Below are positions 57,238 to 64,000 of a DNA stretch of 64,000 nucleotides, piece by piece. The position numbers and the translations under genes were made by a program. Origin of the DNA: Symsagittifera roscoffensis (taxonomy: Eukaryota; Xenacoelomorpha; Acoela; Convolutidae). The stretch spans positions 30,630,318 through 30,694,317 of the forward strand of contig NC_087068.1 of assembly GCF_963678635.1 (NCBI RefSeq). The letters run 5' to 3'. Positions within the stretch are counted from its first letter, which is position 1. Each line of letters begins with the position of its first letter. The notes beneath the pieces are model-generated. The model did not search any database, was not told the DNA's origin, and was given only the letters and a program-made list of their open reading frames with translations.

Positions 57238-57494
57238 ATGGCCAACTTTTATCAAGTAAATACAACAGCATTTAAATTAAAACAAAAATTAAAAAATAAA
57301 TCCACAAAAATATTTTGGTATATCACCAACATCCAAAAGAATTAAATCACAATTTTGTCCAAACACCCACACGAAGATAATCACGAAATAACTATTCTCT
57401 CCCGCAGCAATACCCCAGAGATAACTTCTATTTTGAAAAGCTTAACCGGCCCCATAGCACTATTGATCTATCCAATAAAAATTTGTATTCATTG
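57238..57494 (+). pseudogene. sORF-B of unit 3, broken
   Basis: Starts MANFYQVNTTAFKLKQKLKN. A TAA in the position of the NQIT codons (AAAGAATTAAATCAC) terminates it early. The remainder matches unit 1. Confidence 0.5.
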
Positions 57495-57614
57495 AACCCA
57501 ACAATTCTCACAAAAACTTAAATAAAATTATTTCAATCCTTACAATTGATCATTACACAACACATCGAAACCTTTATATATTATTAGCAAAAAATTAAGT
57601 GAAATTCAGCAAAA

Positions 57615-58473
57615 ATGGCGAACGTATTAGCATACCCAGATTTAGCTCTCGAAAAGTTTACCGGCTTACATCCAAATGAAGATGCGAGAAATTTTCTTGA
57701 TGTAGTAGAGAAAAAGATAGCATTTTCCCTAGGCACTAGACCAGCAGACGCAGGTGCGAATCAGGATGCATATGATAAGAGACAAAGAGCCTTATTTGGT
57801 TCAATATTAGGAAGTCCAGCCGCTCAATGGCATCAGGGATTAGCAGCAGATTTACCTTGGAACAATATAAGAGATCAGTTCATAGATAGATTCACAGAAG
57901 ATAAGGATAAGTACGGAAGACGAGTAGAAGCACCCTGATTAGGTTTAAAAGACAACCTGATGAGTTTATTAAAAGCTACATACATAGGTTAAGCACCGCA
58001 GTAGACCGTGGATGGCCTAATCTAACTTTTAATGATGATCAAAAAACAGCAAAGAACATGGAATTCTTTGTACGCGGCTTAAGCCCGCCAGGATTAAAAC
58101 AAAAGGCACATCAATTCCTAACTGAGAATCCACCCGCAACTTGGCAACAATTAAAAAATCATATAGCTACAAAAACTTAAGTTTTGCATTAAGTAGTGAA
58201 TTTATTGAAACAGCTTCCAGTAGCATAGATAATAAATTGGAAATAGAGGGAAAAAAGGATCATCTCAAAGAGTTAAAAATGCTAAAAAAGGATCATAAAA
58301 TAAACGCAGCTTATTATCCACATGAGCATGGAAACAAACAAAACAACCCAATGTTTTACAAGTGTGGTTGCATGTCAGGCCATACAATAAGCCAGTGCTT
58401 TAAGTATAACAATCATCAAGAGCAAAATTTACTCGCTTCAAATAAGAGACAATGCAAACAGAAATTCTCATAG
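57615..58473 (+). pseudogene. gag of unit 3, longest gag frame, then broken
   Basis: 107 codons from MANVLAYPDLALEKF through RALFGSILGSPAAQWHQGLA, PWNNIRDQFIDRFTEDKDKY and RRVEAP. This is the retrotransposon Gag (Ty3/gypsy capsid) pattern 'A..W........W..F...F..RF'. After a break, sequence continues with SYIHRLSTAVDRGWPNLTF, then the knuckle region, whose first Cys is replaced by Tyr. Confidence 0.78.
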
Positions 58474-58699
58474 ATATAGCTGTAGGTCGAAAGTAGACAC
58501 AATTTCAGTGATATAAATCCCCAACATGAATTATGGCAAATGTCGAACTGCAAGGAGAGTTCTCAATTGCTTTTAAGGTCGAATAGAAAAAAGCTTTCAA
58601 TAGAAATAACGATTATCATTCACCTTACCAGACCCACAATTTTAGTGCTGATGACATTCCACGATACTATACCGATAAGGACTGCGAACTTGTAAATTT

Positions 58700-59450
58700 A
58701 AACTAGATCAGTCTCCGTCTGAACCAAAAATACAATTGTATATTAACTTAAGCCACATTCCGTCGGAGACAAAAAAAATAACGGTTTGGAAACCCAGTTT
58801 TTACTAGACACTGGAGCAACATGTTCGCTTAATAATTTTGACAGTTATGAACAATATTGTAAAAAACAGCCTCTAACGTTGAATAAATCTAGATCAAACA
58901 CAGTTGCTGTTAATGGAGAAAAAATTAAACTTATAGACTATATTACTTTTGTATATTACTTTTGACTAAACTACTGGTACTAACACTGATTATCCGGTGA
59001 AAAATAAAGCATGAATTTCAGCCAAGGACGGATGCGATCTAAACATAATAAGAAATGATTTCAATTCTCAAAATAATAAATCAATAAAATTTTCGATTTT
59101 TGACTTAGATTTTAAAAAAACCCAAATATAACAGTACCTATAAGTATTATAAGAAGCAAAAGTTATCCATATCTAAGTTTCTATCAAAATGTATTTCTTC
59201 ATAACAATATAACTTTTGCACCAAATTTATCCCGCGTTATTTCAATTTCTCCAGCAGGCGTAGTTTTCAAAGTAGGAACAGCGTTTAGAATTGATTAGTC
59301 TTTGGAACAAAAAGGCATTAAAGCTTATAGTACAGATTGTAAGTATGAAGAAAAATCAATACCTATTGTGCTCAAAAATTCCAGAGAGTCAAAGGTAATT
59401 GTAAGCAAAGGTCCAATAGGCTAAACTTTGAAATTTATAGCAGCAAAACA
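58700..59450 (+). pseudogene. Protease and Pol-linker remnant of unit 3
   Basis: LLDTGATCSL is followed by a stop where the other copies have Ile (CTTAATAAT). Linker sequence is recognisable at about 59300-59430. The same RT/integrase gap is present as in units 1 and 2. Confidence 0.62.
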
Positions 59451-59617
59451 GAGTTTTTTTTTATTCAAAACAACTATTATCGTAATTCTTTTTTTACTGA
59501 AGCTTGTATAACCGTTAACGGTTTGTACAGTTTTTCTAATTTTTTGTATACTAAGCAGCAAATTTAAATTATTCTTACTGAAAAATCATTATAAGAGTGT
59601 TCCTTATTGTTTATTGT

Positions 59618-60330
59618 ATGTCATTAATCAAGTTTCCTTGCGTGCTTCTGTTAGTATTTTCTATTCAAGTAACTGCAAAAAGCATCAAGCCTAGTGAAAA
59701 AAAAATTTCAAACAGAAAAACATTCTTGTGTATAAAAACACATATGCAATACTAAATATACTACAAGGGAAAATGGTTCTGTATGAAATTTTGGACCATC
59801 CTTAAAATCGAATAAAGATAGAAGGATCGGAACCCAATGGCTGAGACAAAAACTTTTTCGAATTCAACGTTTTGCAAAAAAGTTGCAAAAGGCCACGAGT
59901 TTGAGATAAAAAAATTACGAGTCAATAATAATTTCATTTTCAGGCAGTTTTATTACTGAAAACTCAGTATTACGTTTAAGGGATTACAGAATTACCCTAC
60001 ATACAATAACGAGAATTAATAGAGTGAAACCTTTGAAAGAACTAGCCAAGTAAAATTGTATCAAAGTTATTTCTGCGAGGTTGATTAGCACCATCGGCTT
60101 CCTCTTAGGGCCCAAATAGGGACCGATGAATTTAATTATTAGCCTTGTAGTTTTCAAGTTACAAAATGCAAACTAGAAGAATTTCATCAAATAGGGAAAA
60201 ATTATCTCTTTCTTTTTCAAAAAATTGAGTATGTTTTTACCTAAATTCACTATCATAAAATGGGCGAACACAGTTTTTCGACCCAACCCGCCGCAGATTT
60301 ATGCCAGCATTTGTTGGTGGCGTTATGTAG
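59618..60330 (+). pseudogene. env-like remnant of unit 3
   Basis: This is the third copy of the signal-peptide-like start, with early stops. Downstream blocks match unit 1 up to the CAGCATTTGTTGGTGGC sequence at about 60305. Confidence 0.38.
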
Positions 60331-61501
60331 CCTTTTAAAATCATGGTACCATTAACCAACGCAAATTATTGTTGGTGGCTGTAGGCAGCCTTTGAGACTC
60401 TTATGATTCGCGTCTCACAATTTGGCCAAAATATCATTTCTGTAGTTTAAAATCCACAACACGCAGGCATTTAAACCCTCAAAAAAACAGATTTCTGAAG
60501 CAACACTTTGAAAATTGAATGGCATCCTTATCATGATTGTTTACCTAAAATTTTACATCCCTAAAATCAGATGAACATTTCTTTACTGAAACTGTGAACA
60601 TGGAATGGTGCAGGGGACTAAAACCGAAGAGAAACTAATCCACTTATCTTTTTGAATATTATACAGTTTGTAATTTGTCTTTATCTTTCCTTTTCTTCAA
60701 TATTTCATTTTGATTCGATTGTAATTCAAATTTTTTCTATTTTTCATCAAACAGTGAAACAAAAATTGCTGGTTATGTCAAAAATGTTGTCAAATTAAAA
60801 ATATTTTTTATTTATTCTTGTCTTACAACTTTCACAATTTTCTATTCGTTCATATTTGCATCTAGTAAAAATCAACTTAAAATGCATAGCTGTATGATTT
60901 TTATTATATTATAATCAAGATGAAACTGAGAGGTTAGTTTTATTTCTCCATTTTTCATTCTGGTGGGTTTCCGTGCAACACAAAAAAATACAAAGGTTTG
61001 ATGTGAATAAGACACAAAAATCAACCATACTTAGCTTGTGTATGCAACAAATTTTTCACACAATCCTCTTCTGTAATAAACAGAAAATAGAATTGTGACA
61101 TGATGTTTGACAACTGTGTTTGAGTCGGTTATGAATAGTAAAAACTATTCAGTTTAAGTACACAAAATCACAGCAGAAGAAGAAGCTAGCATGTTGTCAC
61201 TGCAGTTTTGACAAGCAAAACCAAATCAATCAATTCGGAGTATAATTGCAACCTGGATTTGATGATGATGAGAACTACCAAAATCATTGACAAGAAGGAT
61301 GAAGGAACAGCTCTAAAAACAATTGAAAGGAAACGAATGATTCAAACTATTTCACTTTATTTTTTAACGATTTGATTTCGTCTTAAAATAGTGTCTTTTT
61401 CAAATATTTAACCTAACCATGTTTCACGATGTATTAACATAATTTGATACCAAGGTAAATTTAAGTATCCAACAACTGTCTATCTAAAATATGCGGTGAG
61501 T

Positions 61502-62268
61502 TGTAGTATTGCAAACACTACACGGAGATAAAAGTCTATTGTTCTATTTAAAGTCCTTTAAATACTAGTCCGATTTTTTTCATTCTTTGAAGGCTGAATT
61601 CCTTTTACTACTTTGTCCACGGACTATTTTGTCGGATATCAAAGAAAAAGTTTGTCGCCATAAAGGCTGACCGGTTAAAATGTTCTGCTACTGGTTAAAA
61701 TGTAACAAAGTCTATGAAGATTAGAATTAGACAAAAGTACTTTGAAGCATTCTTGCCTTAAGATTGGACCTGTCAAATTCTTCATAACTTTTTTATTCCA
61801 CTCTCATTTCAACTCGCTCAGTCGAGTTAACATTTTCCGGAATAATCTTGTTTCTTTCTTTTTTTTTCTTTTTTTTTATAAACTTATTAAGATACGATCT
61901 TAGAATTTTTAAAAGTCCCGAAAAAAATGCAGCAGCACGGATCTAAACAAACTGATGACCCAATACTCTGAGAAGCATTATGTGGACAAATCAATCAGCA
62001 ATCTAGACGCGGACTACAGGCAAACGAAGTGTTAGTTTAAATGTAAAAACTAGGTTTTGACCCCCATCCTCATTGGTACTAAAGACAGTTGTTCCTTAAA
62101 TGCTTAAATCATTTGTACTCAACTATCCACTATATAATTTCATACTTTTTTCTAACTAAATTTTTAAACTATAATTTGTCAAGAAACTAGACGCATTAAG
62201 GTGAGACTTATAACTTAGGATAGATTACTAAGCAATCAACCAGCAATGATCGCTTAGTAAAGTAGTCA
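61502..62268 (+). repeat. Candidate right LTR of the retroelement array
   Basis: This is the partner of 45733-46620, starting TGTAGTATTGCAAACACTAC and ending TAGTCA. It is shorter by about 120 bp through internal deletions, chiefly where the left copy has 45885-46035. Confidence 0.65.
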
Positions 62269-63555
62269 TGCTGCTTTGTTTTCACTGGAGCAAATAATGT
62301 CACACGCGCTAATGTCTAAATATGTGAACAAATCTACTAGCCAATAGAATTTAGAAGAGGAAGAAGTGTAACTTCAAGTCTTCTGAAAAGACGATAATAC
62401 AAGTATGAAAACATGAAAAGATCAATAGTTAAAGTTTCAAGGTATCAAACATCAGTTGTAGTCTAGGTGTAGTTGTTGTAGGTAATATCAAGTCAGCTTT
62501 TAACGTTTATATATTAAAAGTGACCCTTTATTACGGTGTAACTCATGTTTATTGGGACAAATCTCTGAAAGGTCTCGGAATATAAGCGCTTTTAGTACGT
62601 TTCTATAACTTGGCTGACAAATCACTGATACTGCTACGAACCATTTGACCGGAAATAAATTTCGGATTCTAATTGATTTTCCAATGATTCTTCCAAATAA
62701 TGCCGCGACCGCCCAAAGATGTCGAATTGGTCCTAAATAGAATTTATTCTTATTTTCATTCACACACTGAAAGAATATCCAGGCTACATTAGGCCGACAA
62801 TACTATAAGAAGACGCTTCATAAATACTTGATAATTGCCAATTAATTGCTTGCATCAATTAATGCATCAATTAATGGGTTTGGAAAAATACTGCAGTCAA
62901 TTAGTGGCATCCCATTAATTGCAATTAATTCCCCGCCCCATTAGTTTTTGAGCACCCCTGATCAGAACCTTGTGACAATTTTGCAGCGTCTCAATATTGA
63001 ACATTGTTCAAAATCAATTTCATTTTCTTGACTCCGATACATCGGTTAGCGCGGAAAACCGATTTTTTACGCGTGCGATGATAATCACAGATGCGGTGGT
63101 GAAAAATTAATTGTACCCGAGGGTTTGGTTAGAATAGTTTAATCTACCTGCGGAAAAAGGCAACTTTCAGCAACAGAAACTTTGAACAGTAAATTCGAAA
63201 AACTATCATATCTTTCAAAAAGAATGACAATTAAAGATCTTAAATATGTATTTCCAGTGGAATGAATGTTGGTGGGTAATCACAAGTAAGTGTTTTGTTT
63301 CTCATAGACAGAGCTTGGGATAATTTTAGTTTGAAAATTAACTAAGTAACCTTCTTGATTGTAGATGGAACAATAGGAGAAACAATGTTTTGTATTGCAT
63401 ACCCGCACCGAATTTTCATGGTTAATAATCGGTTATAATGGATTTTCGTTGACTAAAATGTCACATCCATTTAAATTTCACAACCAATTTAAATTTCTAG
63501 CGATCAGTCGGTTCATTTTAATGTCTTATTTTTAATTTCGCTTTTAATCGCCAAC
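62269..63555. other. Right flank of the retroelement array, no gene recognised
   Basis: 62570-62690 repeats the block at 52915-53050 (GGTCTCGGAATATAAGCGCT). The 87-codon minus ORF over it has no family I can name. 62830-62945 is a cluster of ATTAATTG-type repeats in both orientations. 63000-63550 is AT-rich with TTATAATGGATT motifs also seen near 24730, 25490 and 42400. Confidence 0.5.
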
Positions 63556-64000
63556 ATGTTTGACCTCGAAACTTTCCGAAATTTGAACGACGAATTGAAA
63601 TACGAGCTGTATAAAGACTTGATCAAAAATGTTACTTATTTTGAACGAATTATCGAAAACTTAACTGTATCAACGAAAGATGAAGAAAAAGGAAAAAATT
63701 TATTGATCTAGAAAATTTTAAAAACACGGGCAATTCGAAAATTGCAGAAAACCAATTTAAAAATGAATGGAGCAAGATTGAAACTCGGAGCAGAAATCAG
63801 AACAAACGACGCGAAAATAACCAAGAAAGCAAGAATAACCAAGAAATCAAAATACAAGCAACCAATATTCAAGAAGAAAAATTCGACCAACAACGAAAAT
63901 ATTTGTTTTTACCACGAGAAGGAGAATATTCTGGCCTATTACTGCGAGACTCAGTTGTTAATAGAATCAATGGGAACAAATATCGGAAAATGTGTTGGCG
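63556..64000 (+). CDS. Unidentified ORF at right edge, possible -1 frameshift, partial
   Basis: ATG at 63556 (MFDLETFRNLNDELKYELYK) is open for 51 codons to TAG at 63709. Just before the stop lies A AAT TTA in the zero frame, a canonical -1 slippery heptamer form. The -1 frame is open from there to the window end, about 98 codons, through LENFKNTGNSK and KYLFLPREGEYSGLLLRDSV. The protein is Lys/Glu/Asn-rich and I recognise no domain. It is probably a mobile-element ORF. A simple indel mutation would look the same. Confidence 0.4.

Larger units (their letters stand above)
56566..61070 (+). mobile_element. Retroelement array, unit 3
   Basis: The unit starts at GAAAAATAAACACCGTAAAC without the long leader. 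It contains sORF-A, a broken sORF-B, the longest gag frame, a CCHC region, protease and linker remnants, and the env-like start at 59618. Its 3' part matches unit 1. The junction with unit 2 suggests unequal recombination between copies. Confidence 0.78.

Noticed and set aside
62500-62763. 87-codon minus-strand ORF
   Set aside because: It overlaps a block repeated at 52915-53050, where the frame is not maintained, so protein coding is not supported.

Overview
The window is nuclear DNA from an animal, AT-rich and full of repeats. One host gene sets the layout. A bicarbonate/anion transporter of the SLC4 family runs on the + strand from the left edge to about 43.1 kb. I could place 16 of its exons. 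With the splice sites chosen here they form one continuous frame of about 914 residues that ends at a stop. The extreme 5' end lies outside the window. Protein divergence, an unusual His-rich insertion in the cytoplasmic domain and the mix of Ty3/gypsy, BEL/Pao, Mutator-like and Tc1-like elements suggest a fast-evolving invertebrate. A larvacean-like tunicate is one possibility, but I cannot name the species from this sequence.

Region by region. 1-604: unidentified sequence with a short open stretch at the left edge. 605-6251: five exons of the N-terminal cytoplasmic domain. 6317-10566: a degenerate Ty3/gypsy element in antisense, with two ~215-bp LTRs, a 5-bp target duplication, a primer-binding site and a polypurine tract, all inside one intron. 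10771-22949: ten exons of the membrane domain, separated by introns that carry foldback elements and a dispersed ~0.5-0.7 kb repeat. 22950-42877: a 19.9-kb last intron packed with inserts. In order these are an AT hairpin, a C-rich tract, two foldback elements, a broken BEL/Pao element, a ~1-kb direct duplication, a two-exon antisense gene for an IFI6/IFI27-like protein, a Mutator MITE, a Mutator-like transposon with a FLYWCH finger, a 1.5-kb minisatellite that reverses strand at its centre, and another 9-bp-TSD MITE. 42878-43084: the last SLC4 exon.

43.1-45.5 kb holds small MITE-like elements, a GC-rich three-way-junction palindrome and a 388-bp tandem repeat. 45.7-62.3 kb is a large LTR-flanked retroelement array. 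It holds three tandem copies of a unit with two paralogous small ORFs, gag, protease, a Pol linker and an env-like start. All three copies lack reverse transcriptase and integrase. 62.3-64 kb is mostly AT-rich sequence. It ends in an unidentified ORF that appears to continue in the -1 frame past a slippery-type heptamer and leaves the window.

The host transporter and the nested IFI27-like gene appear to be the only cellular genes. Nearly everything else is transposon-derived or simple repeat.
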